Shown here in pieces: positions 31,215-40,218 of a stretch of 64,000 bases of DNA. Position numbers and translations under genes: made by a program. Below the pieces are notes generated by a model. The model did not search any database and had not been told where the DNA came from. It saw only the letters and a program-made list of their open reading frames with translations. Every line of letters starts with the position of its first letter. The first letter of the stretch is position 1. This DNA comes from Candidatus Gastranaerophilales bacterium (lineage in GTDB: Bacteria > Cyanobacteriota > Vampirovibrionia > Gastranaerophilales > Gastranaerophilaceae): NCBI GenBank assembly GCA_024695865.1, contig JAILHI010000027.1, positions 1-64,000 on the forward strand. The letters run 5' to 3'.

Positions 31215-33728
31215 ATGAGCAACGATTTAACCTTACAACTTGAAATTAACGCAAAGGAAGAAGTGTCAAAAACTCTGACACAGGTTACTTCTGCGACAAA
31301 ATCGGAGCTTACGAAGGTTACAAAAACAAGTGAAGATACGAATAAGAAAATAAAAAACAGTTATGAAGATACGGGCAGGGCGATAAAAGCCGTTTCAAAT
31401 TCCGCCCGTAACGAATTGCAGGAAGTCAAAAACACCACCAAAAAACTTGATGATGAATTTAAGAAATTAAATACATCTGTTGAAAAAGTCGGTGACAAAT
31501 TTCAGTCGTTCGGCAAAAAGGCAATGGTTGCAGGAACTGCCCTAACCGCCTTTGGTCTTGTTAATGTCAAAACCGCTGCCGATTTTGAGCAGGGAATGAA
31601 CAACGTATCGACTCTGATTGATACGAATGTTGAGTCTTTGGACGATATGAAAAAACAGGTTTTGCAAATCGGTAAATCTTCACCCAAGGCAATATCCGAT
31701 TTGACGGACGGACTTTATTCAATCCGAAGTGCAGGAATTTCCGCAGCCGACCAGTTTAAAGTTTTGAAAGGCTCCGAAATGCTTTCCGTTGCAGGTCTGT
31801 CTTCAACCGCCGAGGCTGTTGATATTGCAACATCTGCCATAAATGCTTTTAATATCAAAGCCGAAGACCAAAACAAGATGTATGACACACTTTTTAAAGT
31901 CGTAAAATTCGGTAAGACAAATATATCGGACTTTGCACAGGGTTTTGGCTCGGTCGCAGGTGTTGTATCGTCGGCAGGCATTGAACTTGACGAATATTCT
32001 GCGGCAGTTGCGGCAATGACAACAACGGGGCTGAAAGCAACAAACGCACACACGCAAATGAGTGCGGCAATATCTTCTCTCACCCGTTCGAGCAAAGAGC
32101 AGACGGCAATCTTTAATCAGCTCGGTGCAAAATCCTTTAAAGATTTGGTTAAAAAATCGGGCGGAATGGTTAATGCTTTCAAAAAGATTAACGATGCCGT
32201 AAAAGGTGATGAAGCCAAAATGGTTGCTTTAATGGGTTCTGTCAACGGTTATAAGGCAGTAATGGGCTTGACAAACACCGTAAACGGCAAATTCGTTGAA
32301 ACTTTAAACGATATGCGTTTCGGCTCCGATGCACTCTCCGAAGCCTATCAGAAACAGACGGCAGGCTTTAATAATCAGCTTGCCATTTTACGCAATTCTC
32401 TGCAAAAAATAAGTATTGATATGGGAAATTCTTTAATGCCTGTGTTTACAAAGATTGTTGACGGTGTTAAGGCTTTTTCTGACGTTCTCGACAAGGTTCC
32501 GCAGGGTGTAAAATCCGTAACGGCAATAGGTGTAACGAGTATCGGGGCTTTGATATTCTCGGTCGGTGCTTTGTCTTTTGCGACAGGTACACTGATGAAA
32601 GCCGTAAACGGTATAAGCAAGGGTTATTCATATCTGTTTGATTTTGTTGCAGGCAAAAAAGGTATGCTCTTTGACTTTATCGGGCAGACTGCGAAATTGC
32701 CAAAAACAGGACGGTTATTATCTGCGGCTTTTTCTCCTTCGGGGCTTGGCTTGAAATCTTTTGCCAAAGGCGAATTGTTCGGCTCCTTTGCAAGCGATAT
32801 GCAATTTTTGGGAATCAGACGGTTTAAAGCCTTTAAATTAGGAATAACTGATGCAAAAGACGGCATAAGTGCATTTTTTAAGGCAATACCGTCAAATTCC
32901 GTCAGCACCTTAAACGGCATTAAAAATTTCTTTGTTTCAATGCCTGCAAATGTTTCGGCAGGCTTTACCTCGGCTCTGACCGCCATACAAAGTTTTTCGA
33001 TGCAGGGCTTTATAACGTCCATGAAAGCAGGCTTACGGTCTTTTCTTTTGTTTTCAACGGGTGTTTTGACAAATCCTGTCGGGCTTGCGATTACGGGAAT
33101 TGCCGTTGCGGCAATTTTGATAATCAAATACTGGAAGCCGATTTCGGCATTTTTTAAAGGTGTTTTTAACGGTATAAAAGACGGGCTTGCACCGCTGCAG
33201 CCGACTTTTACAGCAATAGGACAGGCAATCAAACCTGTTGTTGATTGGGTTAAGAAACTGTTCACACCTATAAATATCGAGGGCAAAAAGGCTGAAAGTT
33301 GGGGTTATAAATTCGGACAGGGAATTGCTTGGGCAATTACAAAGGTTGTCGAGGCTTGTAAATGGGTAAAAAATCTTATTACGCTCGGCGGCAGGCTTGG
33401 CGGAAATAAAAACCCGAAAATTACCGAAGTGTCAAAGCCCGACGGCTCACACGCAGACGGTTTAACAAGAGTGCCTTATGACGGTTATATTGCGGAAGTC
33501 CACAAAAACGAAAGCATTTTGACGGCGAAAGAGGCTGATAACTGGCGAAATTACAAGGCAAACGGCGGCAGTAATATGACGATTAATTACAGCCCCGTAA
33601 TCACTCTTGCAAACGCAAGCCCCGAAAGCCGTTCAGAGTTAATGAAAGAACTTGAAAAACACAAAAAAGAACTTGCGGAAATGCTTGACCGCTATTATCG
33701 CCAAAGACAAAGAGGTGCCTATGCGTAA
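31215..33728 (+). CDS. Tail tape measure protein
   Basis: An 837-residue protein. The N-terminal ~110 residues are a Lys/Thr/Glu-rich coiled coil; then comes the TP901-type core (VKTAADFEQGMNNVSTLIDT, SDLTDGLYSIRSAGISAADQ, GVVSSAGIELDEYSAAVAAM). Two or three hydrophobic stretches follow (VTAIGVTSIGALIFSVGALS; VGLAITGIAVAAILIIKY). Length sets the tail length and the protein may form a channel in the inner membrane. The C-terminus ends in a polar coiled segment and overlaps the gpI start by 8 nt. Confidence 0.88.
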   Translation: MSNDLTLQLEINAKEEVSKTLTQVTSATKSELTKVTKTSEDTNKKIKNSYEDTGRAIKAVSNSARNELQEVKNTTKKLDDEFKKLNTSVEKVGDKFQSFGKKAMVAGTALTAFGLVNVKTAADFEQGMNNVSTLIDTNVESLDDMKKQVLQIGKSSPKAISDLTDGLYSIRSAGISAADQFKVLKGSEMLSVAGLSSTAEAVDIATSAINAFNIKAEDQNKMYDTLFKVVKFGKTNISDFAQGFGSVAGVVSSAGIELDEYSAAVAAMTTTGLKATNAHTQMSAAISSLTRSSKEQTAIFNQLGAKSFKDLVKKSGGMVNAFKKINDAVKGDEAKMVALMGSVNGYKAVMGLTNTVNGKFVETLNDMRFGSDALSEAYQKQTAGFNNQLAILRNSLQKISIDMGNSLMPVFTKIVDGVKAFSDVLDKVPQGVKSVTAIGVTSIGALIFSVGALSFATGTLMKAVNGISKGYSYLFDFVAGKKGMLFDFIGQTAKLPKTGRLLSAAFSPSGLGLKSFAKGELFGSFASDMQFLGIRRFKAFKLGITDAKDGISAFFKAIPSNSVSTLNGIKNFFVSMPANVSAGFTSALTAIQSFSMQGFITSMKAGLRSFLLFSTGVLTNPVGLAITGIAVAAILIIKYWKPISAFFKGVFNGIKDGLAPLQPTFTAIGQAIKPVVDWVKKLFTPINIEGKKAESWGYKFGQGIAWAITKVVEACKWVKNLITLGGRLGGNKNPKITEVSKPDGSHADGLTRVPYDGYIAEVHKNESILTAKEADNWRNYKANGGSNMTINYSPVITLANASPESRSELMKELEKHKKELAEMLDRYYRQRQRGAYA

Positions 33729-34257
33729 TATTCTGCCCGAAAGCATATCGGATACATCTTTTAAGGCTCTCGAAAAATGCACCGATAAAGCCTTTGATAT
33801 TGATTTATCGCCGTTTATGACTGCGGTTGTTGACAGGTTAAGCGAAAATCTTTTGTATTACAAAGCCGAACAAATGAGTCTGACAGACGGTGACGGATAT
33901 TCTTCATGCACCACCGCCGAAGATAAAAGAGAACTTATAAAACAGGCTTTTTCGCAGCACAAAATGAAAGCAACGGTTAAGTGTATCAAAAGTCTTTTGA
34001 CGAATGAATTTACTTTTGAAAACTGGAGCGATTATAACGGAATACCAAACCATTACAGGCTTGTTATAAACCTTAAAAACAGCGATTTGACACCTTTAAA
34101 AATAGAAAAAATCCTGTCTGCAATAGAAAACAACAAAAGATTGTCGGCAAAGCAGGACAACAACTTTGATATTTGTTCGGCAAACACAAATTCTCTTTTC
34201 ATTGCACCGAGATTTAAGACGGAAATTGTTATAAATTCTCTGCCTTTGGCAGACTAA
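33721..34257 (+). CDS. Baseplate/tail protein gpI-like (P2 gpI family)
   Basis: A 178-residue protein from the ATG at 33721, which overlaps the tape measure stop by 8 nt; a longer frame starts inside that gene and is unlikely. Pattern NILPESISDTSFKALEKCTD, RLSENLLYYKAEQM, then AEDKRELIKQAFSQHKMKAT resembles the gpI family, which connects baseplate and fibres. It precedes the fibre gene as gpI precedes gpH in P2. Confidence 0.72.
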   Translation: MRNILPESISDTSFKALEKCTDKAFDIDLSPFMTAVVDRLSENLLYYKAEQMSLTDGDGYSSCTTAEDKRELIKQAFSQHKMKATVKCIKSLLTNEFTFENWSDYNGIPNHYRLVINLKNSDLTPLKIEKILSAIENNKRLSAKQDNNFDICSANTNSLFIAPRFKTEIVINSLPLAD

Positions 34258-34270
34258 AAAGGACAAAAAT

Positions 34271-36175
34271 ATGACACAAAAATATTATTCAATAATGACA
34301 ACGGTCGGAACGGCATACATAAACGAGCAGGTATTAAATGACTCGGAGCGGATATTTGCAGACGGCTGGTATATGAAACTCGGAAACGGAACGGCTGAAC
34401 CCGATGCAAATATGACGGATTTGTCGAATGTTATTTACACCAAAACGGCGGCGGATTATCCGCAAATCACTTTTGGGCAAAATCCGGACGGACATTATGC
34501 GGAAATGTTATTGCCCGAAAGTCTTGCAGGGCAGTTGATAACAGAGGCAGGCTTGTTTAATGCGGACGATGTTCTGATTGCCGTTGCCAAAACCAAAATA
34601 GATTTGACGGAAAACGGGAGCGGACTTGAAATGTCCGTTAAACAAAGAATTTTTATTTCTGCGGTGCCTGCAAGTGTGAATGTTATTTATATGGCTCAGT
34701 CGGATTTGATAACGGAAGATTTTTTGAATGAAACTCTTACCGCTTATGAGCCGATTGCAAAGGTTATAAGTAAAGGTTCGGCGAGTCTGCCCGTTTACTT
34801 CGACAGCAACGGCGAAGCACAGACAATTTCAAGTTATCAGGGCAATGCTGCAACAGCGACTTATGCAAATGCTGCAAGAATTTCCGCTTACGCCGAAGCG
34901 GATGAAAACGGAAGAAATATAAAAAACACTTATGCAACAAGAGATTTGGGCGGACTTACTGCAGACGGTGACGACTATATAAATCAGAGCAAGGCACTCT
35001 ATACGGGCGAAATATCGGATAATGCCAAAGTTTTTGCAGACATCAAAAAGGCATATTTAAGCACGTTTGACATTACGAAGTTTACTGTTATCGGTTCTCC
35101 GACAATAGATAACGGTGTTGTAAGCGGTTTTGCAAGCGGAAACAATATTAGTACGGGAATTGCATTAGACCCCGACAATAACACGCTTGAAATAGATTTC
35201 CCGTTCACAACGGGCGGCAATTTGTCAACTACACAATGTTTTGCAAACTGTAACAATGCGATTTACGGCAGAATCGAAAGCGGATATATCAAGTTTGCTT
35301 TCGGAACGGGCGTACAACCTTGGACTTACGATGAAACTATTGCCGCAGCGGAGGCAAATACAAAATATATATTAAAACTGACTTATGATTTGACTACCTA
35401 CAAAATCTATTTATCCAAAAATGACAATAGTTTTGTACTGAAAGACGAATTTATAAGTTCTTCCAAAATTAAATACAATTCCACATACCCGCATTTATAT
35501 TTGGGAACTACATCTAACTACGGCACTCAGGCTTGGCTTGGCGGTATAGACCTTAAAGATTTCAGACTGCAAATCGGCGGCGGTGCCGTTTTTTCGGGAA
35601 TGAAAACAGGAATAGACACCTACACAATCGGCGGAAATACCGTAAAAATTCCTTATACTGTTACAAAGGGCGGGGCAAAAATAGCCGAAGCGGAAAGTCT
35701 TAACGACATTAAAGCGGTATATAACAACGGATTTGTTGCAAACCAGTATTTTACAATCGATAAATTTGCAAAAACGTTCACACTTCCGCAGGGTTTATCG
35801 GTCTATGAGGGCATAGGCAAAGCCGTTTCGGACATTTCAAAGTTAAGCAAAATGTACGTTGTTGAAACCTACACAGACGGAAAGAGCGGTTACATTGTTT
35901 ACAACAACAAATTCTGTAAGCAGTGGGGCTACGTTGAGGCGGACAATTCAGACACCGTTCTTGATTATACGGTCAATATGTTCAAAACGTTTGCAAATAC
36001 GGATTTTCACTTTCGCCGTACACCGATTTGGGCAAACGGTTCTCTCGGAAACACCATTACATCTTGGTTAGACGAGGGCTATCTGACAAAAACGACAACT
36101 TCCGTAACCTTCACAATGCACGAACAGCACATTGAAACGGCTTCGGAATGGGAAGCCTTCGGATATATCGCATAA
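34271..36175 (+). CDS. Tail fibre protein with collar N-domain and lectin-like middle domain
   Basis: A 634-residue protein. The N-terminal ~150 residues match P2 gpH-type tail-collar fibres (YYSIMTTVGTAYINEQVLND, RIFADGWYMKLGNG, LITEAGLFNADDVLIAVAKT). Residues ~265-430 look like a concanavalin/laminin-G-type beta sandwich (NTLEIDFPFTTGGN, YILKLTYDLTTYKIYLSKND). The C-terminal part (SGYIVYNNKFCKQWGYVEAD ... SEWEAFGYIA) is the common knob domain. It presumably binds a host surface glycan. Confidence 0.82.
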   Translation: MTQKYYSIMTTVGTAYINEQVLNDSERIFADGWYMKLGNGTAEPDANMTDLSNVIYTKTAADYPQITFGQNPDGHYAEMLLPESLAGQLITEAGLFNADDVLIAVAKTKIDLTENGSGLEMSVKQRIFISAVPASVNVIYMAQSDLITEDFLNETLTAYEPIAKVISKGSASLPVYFDSNGEAQTISSYQGNAATATYANAARISAYAEADENGRNIKNTYATRDLGGLTADGDDYINQSKALYTGEISDNAKVFADIKKAYLSTFDITKFTVIGSPTIDNGVVSGFASGNNISTGIALDPDNNTLEIDFPFTTGGNLSTTQCFANCNNAIYGRIESGYIKFAFGTGVQPWTYDETIAAAEANTKYILKLTYDLTTYKIYLSKNDNSFVLKDEFISSSKIKYNSTYPHLYLGTTSNYGTQAWLGGIDLKDFRLQIGGGAVFSGMKTGIDTYTIGGNTVKIPYTVTKGGAKIAEAESLNDIKAVYNNGFVANQYFTIDKFAKTFTLPQGLSVYEGIGKAVSDISKLSKMYVVETYTDGKSGYIVYNNKFCKQWGYVEADNSDTVLDYTVNMFKTFANTDFHFRRTPIWANGSLGNTITSWLDEGYLTKTTTSVTFTMHEQHIETASEWEAFGYIA

Positions 36176-36186
36176 AGGAAAGAAAA

Positions 36187-36966
36187 ATGATTAAATTATA
36201 CACCGACACAGAATACAACGAAAAAATCACAGAGGCGAACAATAGCCATAAAAAACTGTATATTCACACGTTTTTTGAGGACGAAGAAAAAGAATCACCC
36301 GTTTATCAAACCGTAAAAGAGCCGTTTGAAGAAGTTACGGTTGATGAAAACGGCAACGAAATTACAACCACGGTTGAAAGAGAAGTTTTAAAGCCCGTAA
36401 TGATAGACGTTGAAGAACAAATTACAACGATTGACGAAAACGGCGAAGAAGTTACGGAAACCGTAACAAATAAGGTGCAAAAGACGGAAACAATAACGGT
36501 GCAGGTCGAATATGCGGAACTTTTAATCGCCGAAAACGGTTATTACGTCTGCTATCGTGATAATTTGACAGACGGAACGGTGACCTCTGATTTTGAGGCA
36601 AACAAACTTGCCCGATTAAAGCAGGCAAAAAATGCCGAAAATACCGCCAAAGCAAAACAGTCGATTGAAAACGGCTATGTCGTTTTTAAAAACGCACAAT
36701 TTGAAACCAATGCACAGACAGTAGGCGACTTGACCGCTACAATGCTGATAATGCAAACAGGCGGATTGCAGACTTTTAACTGGCTGTCAAAGGACGATAA
36801 ATCGGTTGAACTGACGGTTGAAGATATCGGCATTTTAGGCGGTTTGATTGCTGATTTTAAAAGCGACGTTTGGAACGAAAAATATTTATTTTTCAAAATG
36901 CTTATTGCACAAGCCCAAACGGTTGAAGATGTTATGGGTATACAGATTAATTATGCCGCCCCGTAA
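36187..36966 (+). CDS. Tail fibre-associated protein, DUF4376-like C-terminus
   Basis: A 259-residue protein from the ATG at 36187. The middle is an acidic beta-repeat region (VTVDENGNEITTTVEREV, ITTIDENGEEVTETVTNKV), two copies of a DENG-x-E unit. The C-terminal ~110 residues (NAQTVGDLTATMLIMQTGGL, WLSKDDKSVELTVEDIGIL) resemble DUF4376, found in phage tail proteins next to fibres. Probably a fibre assembly or accessory protein. Confidence 0.6.
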   Translation: MIKLYTDTEYNEKITEANNSHKKLYIHTFFEDEEKESPVYQTVKEPFEEVTVDENGNEITTTVEREVLKPVMIDVEEQITTIDENGEEVTETVTNKVQKTETITVQVEYAELLIAENGYYVCYRDNLTDGTVTSDFEANKLARLKQAKNAENTAKAKQSIENGYVVFKNAQFETNAQTVGDLTATMLIMQTGGLQTFNWLSKDDKSVELTVEDIGILGGLIADFKSDVWNEKYLFFKMLIAQAQTVEDVMGIQINYAAP

Positions 36967-37222
36967 GTTAAGCATCAAAGAAGCGGCAGAGGAATTTCAG
37001 ACATCAACCGATTTTGTAAGAATGTTTCTCAGCCGAAGCGAGTATCAAAAATACCGCACAAGAAAAAGAATAACCGCCAAAAACGGCAAATGTATGAAAG
37101 TAACGGCAATATACATAAGCAAAAATTCAGCAAATCAATTACAAAAATTCATAGAAAAGAGGTTCAATGACCGATTTAAGAAAACAAAAAACATCAGATA
37201 CGACAATCAGCAATCAGGATAA
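36953..37222 (+). CDS. Small helix-turn-helix protein within the fibre module
   Basis: An 89-residue protein from the ATG at 36953, overlapping both neighbours (14 and 56 nt). The N-terminus LSIKEAAEEFQTSTDFVRMF is an excision/MerR-like HTH; the rest is strongly basic. A DNA-binding protein between two tail genes is unusual. It may be a late regulator, or the fold may serve another purpose. The start is supported by phase and overlap rather than a strong ribosome binding site. Confidence 0.5.
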   Translation: MPPRKLSIKEAAEEFQTSTDFVRMFLSRSEYQKYRTRKRITAKNGKCMKVTAIYISKNSANQLQKFIEKRFNDRFKKTKNIRYDNQQSG

Positions 37223-37913
37223 AACAGTGACCGCAAACGGCGAATACACCGCTGACGAAAATTACACAGGCTTGGGAACGGTTACGGTCGCAGTTCCGAT
37301 GAAAGCCCTGCGAATAACAAAGTTAGGCTGTAATATCAGCGATGATTATATTGCTTCAAATTTTCATGGTTACGACAATGATTCTTCAAGTGTTTTTGGC
37401 GGCTTTACATTTAATTCCGGGGGCAAATTTTTAAACGAAAAAATCTTACATCAACACTTCTCCGCTTTTCAGATAGCCTTTAAAACACCGGCAACAAAAC
37501 AGGCAACCGTTTTGTGTCAGGGCAGCAGCAGTGCAACAAATTCGCTGTCTTTAACTTTAAACGCAGATTTCAGTAAAATCACGGTTTCAAGTCCGAATTT
37601 TATTAATAAATCTGCTGATTATGCTTTCGATGCGGACACTTGGTACATTGTCCGTTATAAACAGCAATGGAGCAGTGCTGACGGTTGGCAGGTTATAACT
37701 TCAATTTCCGCAGACGGCGGAGAAAACTTTACTGTGCTTAAAACCGAAAGCGGACGTTTTGATACTGACTCTAACGGAATTACATATTATTTGGCAGATA
37801 CTCAATTCGGTTACAAACAAAATCAAAATATCGCTTTTGAAATTGACCTTAAAAATACGGGCTTTATTGATTATAACAACGATTTTACCTATATGTTTGC
37901 CGAAGCCGCATAA
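37167..37913 (+). CDS. Second fibre/receptor-binding-like protein with lectin-type fold
   Basis: A 248-residue protein with AAAGAGG before the ATG. The N-terminal ~45 residues (TVTANGEYTADENYTGLGTV) resemble the short beta repeats found in phage and surface proteins. The rest is probably a concanavalin/LamG-like jelly roll (SAFQIAFKTPATKQATVLC, TWYIVRYKQQWSSADGWQV, ALEIDL-like IAFEIDLKNTGFIDY). Likely attaches to or complements the main fibre for host binding. Confidence 0.6.
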   Translation: MTDLRKQKTSDTTISNQDKTVTANGEYTADENYTGLGTVTVAVPMKALRITKLGCNISDDYIASNFHGYDNDSSSVFGGFTFNSGGKFLNEKILHQHFSAFQIAFKTPATKQATVLCQGSSSATNSLSLTLNADFSKITVSSPNFINKSADYAFDADTWYIVRYKQQWSSADGWQVITSISADGGENFTVLKTESGRFDTDSNGITYYLADTQFGYKQNQNIAFEIDLKNTGFIDYNNDFTYMFAEAA

Positions 37914-37937
37914 AAAAGAAGAAAGAAAGAGGACATA

Positions 37938-38219
37938 ATGATAACACTTACAACAACAAACTGGACGGAAGTCGAAAATCTGACGGACGACAAGGACTAT
38001 TATTTGCAGGCAAAAAGGGCGGTAATTCAAAGCCCGCAGCAGACAAAAGCCGAGGACTACGCACTTGAAAAGATTTTGTTCTATCAGGCGGCAACCGCTC
38101 CGACAGACAATGACGAGGGCAGCTTCACCGCTGATTATAAGTTTACCAAGCAAACAGGGTTAAAACTCTTTGTCCGTGCAATGAAACCCGACACTTTGCT
38201 ATCAATACAGGAATATTAA
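37938..38219 (+). CDS. Small beta-rich late phage protein, unknown
   Basis: A 93-residue protein directly after the second fibre gene with AAAGAGG before the ATG. Sequence (ITLTTTNWTEVENLTDDKDY, LEKILFYQAATAPTDNDEGS) suggests a small beta-barrel. Possibly a fibre-tip or adaptor protein. No family recognised. Confidence 0.55.
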   Translation: MITLTTTNWTEVENLTDDKDYYLQAKRAVIQSPQQTKAEDYALEKILFYQAATAPTDNDEGSFTADYKFTKQTGLKLFVRAMKPDTLLSIQEY

Positions 38220-38230
38220 GGAGAAAAATC

Positions 38231-38575
38231 ATGAGAATTTATTTTAATCACATTATCACCGCAATTCAGATAATTGCACCGTATTTAAGGAAAATCACCG
38301 AAGAAACAATCATTCCTTGGGCGAAAAAGCAATACTACAAAAACGTAAACCGCACCGTTTCCAAAATGCTTAAAAAACTTGCCGAACTCGGCGAAAAAGC
38401 ACTTGTTTGCGAGGACGAAGCCAAAAAAGAACGTCACAAACTCGGCTTTAAACTCGGCTATGAGTTTGTTCTCGGGCTTGAAAGGTTAGTCACGGAAGCA
38501 AAAAACGCACTTGCCGAAATTAACACAAAGTTGGGCAATGCCGAACTTCTCGGCGAAGATGAAATTCCGTTTTAG
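38231..38575 (+). CDS. Helical late phage protein, unknown
   Basis: A 114-residue, mostly helical, basic protein (IIPWAKKQYYKNVNRTVSKM ... LGYEFVLGLERLVTEAKNAL). No true membrane helix. An AAGGAG precedes the ATG. It shares gene size and helical style with the next gene; both may be paralogous or act together before the lysozyme gene, where lysis accessory genes often lie. Confidence 0.55.
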   Translation: MRIYFNHIITAIQIIAPYLRKITEETIIPWAKKQYYKNVNRTVSKMLKKLAELGEKALVCEDEAKKERHKLGFKLGYEFVLGLERLVTEAKNALAEINTKLGNAELLGEDEIPF

Positions 38576-38655
38576 CGGTTTTTGAGTAGTGAAATCCAAG
38601 ACGGCAGATTTTTGCAGGGCGGCACACCCAAAACACTAAAAATAAAGGGTTTAAT

Positions 38656-39033
38656 ATGACAGACAAATCACAAAACAAAATATTCTCCGTTATTCTCAAA
38701 ATCGGGCAGGAAATTGTCAATCTTGCCCGAGAATACGGACTTGCAGACAAAATCCAAAATATCATACTTGAAAGCGGAGTTTTGGACGATATTCAGAAAC
38801 AAATCGCAGACTTTGCACTTGTCGCCGTTTATCAGGCGGAATTTGCTTTTAATAAAATCGGCAGAGAAAAAAAGAAAATCGCCTTTAAAATGATTTGCAA
38901 TTTTATAAAATACCCTGCCGCATTAAAGCCGTTCAGGGCGGTCATTGAGAACATTTTGTTTGAAAAAATCTCAGACGAGATTGAAGATGCCGTTCTGAAA
39001 CTCAAAGAACATCTGAAAGAATGTGCAAAATGA
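38656..39033 (+). CDS. Helical late phage protein, unknown
   Basis: A 125-residue helical protein (IFSVILKIGQEIVNLAREYG, EKKKIAFKMICNFIKYPAAL). It overlaps the next small gene by ATGA. Moderately hydrophobic helices could associate with membrane but none is a clear transmembrane segment. Function unknown; context suggests lysis or tail assembly. Confidence 0.55.
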   Translation: MTDKSQNKIFSVILKIGQEIVNLAREYGLADKIQNIILESGVLDDIQKQIADFALVAVYQAEFAFNKIGREKKKIAFKMICNFIKYPAALKPFRAVIENILFEKISDEIEDAVLKLKEHLKECAK

Positions 39034-39191
39034 TACAGATTTGGAAGCGGCACAAAAGCCAAAACGGCGATAAAACCGAAACGGCGGAAGATTATACTTT
39101 GGTTTCGGTTCAGGACACAATCGAAAACGCACAGTATTTCTGCGAAAAGAACCGCCTCGAAGATGTCGAATTTGTCAAAGTGTTAGATTAA
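39030..39191 (+). CDS. Very small late phage protein
   Basis: A 53-residue protein from the ATG at 39030, whose start overlaps the upstream stop (ATGA). Hydrophilic (QIWKRHKSQNGDKTETAEDY, then EKNRLEDVEFVKVLD). The coupling and conserved codon style support a real gene; it is below common size cut-offs. Confidence 0.5.
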   Translation: MIQIWKRHKSQNGDKTETAEDYTLVSVQDTIENAQYFCEKNRLEDVEFVKVLD

Positions 39192-39239
39192 ATAAATACA
39201 TATATAAATATAAATATAAATATATATAAGGAAAATTTT

Positions 39240-39716
39240 ATGGAAATATCGGAAAACGGAATAAAACTTATCAAAGAACTTGAGGGCTGTCGCTTGCAGG
39301 CTTATGACGATTATACGGGAAAGCCCGTCAGTTCTTCCGATACCGTGAAAGGAACGTTGACAATCGGTGTCGGTCATACGGGCAAAGATGTTTTTAAAGG
39401 TCAGACAATCACGCAGGACAAAGCAACACAACTTCTGAAATCCGACATAAAAAACGTTGAAAGAACGATAAACGAGGTTGTCAAAGCACCCTTAACCCAA
39501 AATCAGTATGATGCCCTTTGCTCGTTCGTGTTTAACATCGGCACAGGTGCTTTCCGTAATTCGACAATGCTCAAACGTTTAAATGAAAGAAATTACGCAC
39601 AGGCGGCGGAATGTTTTAAGGACTGGCACAGAGGCAACAATGTTCCTCACCTTTTGGATAACAGGCGGAAGAAAGAAAAAGAATTGTTCACCGCAACACA
39701 ATTAAAGTTAATTTAA
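39240..39716 (+). CDS. Phage lysozyme (GH24 endolysin)
   Basis: A 158-residue T4/P21-type muramidase. Catalytic Glu15 in IKELEGCRLQAYDDY and the TLTIGVGHT strand (T41) give the E-D/T triad; D24 is a candidate for the Asp. A 10-residue insert (GKPVSSSDTV) sits between them, as in several phage enzymes. LTQNQYDALCSFVFNIGTGA is the family hallmark. No signal peptide, so release needs a holin. Upstream is an AT-only tract (39192-39235) that may hold a promoter. Confidence 0.92.
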   Translation: MEISENGIKLIKELEGCRLQAYDDYTGKPVSSSDTVKGTLTIGVGHTGKDVFKGQTITQDKATQLLKSDIKNVERTINEVVKAPLTQNQYDALCSFVFNIGTGAFRNSTMLKRLNERNYAQAAECFKDWHRGNNVPHLLDNRRKKEKELFTATQLKLI

Positions 39717-39749
39717 ACGCAATGTAAATCCGGTTTGAAAGACAAAAAA

Positions 39750-40214
39750 ATGAGCGAAAAATATTTTGTAATCAAAATAAAAAATCAGCAGAATTTAGTC
39801 AGTAAAATAAAGCAATACGCAGGCAGGGCAGGACAATTAAAGCCGTTTTTGAAGTGGCTTGATGTCAAACTTCGGGGCGGCATCGAAGAAAACTTTTTGA
39901 CCGAGGGCAGATATTCAGGCGAAAAATGGCAGGAATGGTCTGAAAAATATAAAAAATGGCGGATTAAACACTATGGCGGCGGTCAGATTTTAACAAGAGA
40001 AGGTAATTTGCGAGAAAGCATAACAAGTATTTTTGAGGACGACAAACTAATAATCGGAACCGCAAAAGAATATGCGGCGATTCACAACTTCGGACACAAA
40101 AAACGCAATATGCCGAAAAGGGAATATTTCCGCTTTTCATCAGAAAATCTGAAAGAAATCAAAGAAGATTTAAGAGCCTTTGCCTTGGAACTTATAGAAA
40201 TAAAGGAGAAATAA
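39750..40214 (+). CDS. Virion morphogenesis/tail completion protein (Mu gpG-like)
   Basis: A 154-residue protein from the ATG at 39750. The basic middle (WQEWSEKYKKWRIKHYGGGQILTREGNLRESI, quoted here only in part by position ~60-95) and the ending HNFGHKKRNMPKREYF fit the Mu gpG/phage virion morphogenesis family. In Mu this gene lies beside the F head gene; here it is displaced to the far right end, after the lysozyme. Confidence 0.75.
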   Translation: MSEKYFVIKIKNQQNLVSKIKQYAGRAGQLKPFLKWLDVKLRGGIEENFLTEGRYSGEKWQEWSEKYKKWRIKHYGGGQILTREGNLRESITSIFEDDKLIIGTAKEYAAIHNFGHKKRNMPKREYFRFSSENLKEIKEDLRAFALELIEIKEK

Positions 40215-40218
40215 CGGT

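Noticed and set aside
32624..33286. Minus-strand open frame of ~220 codons opposite the tape measure gene
   Set aside because: Antisense shadow of a well-supported tape measure protein; no start signal.
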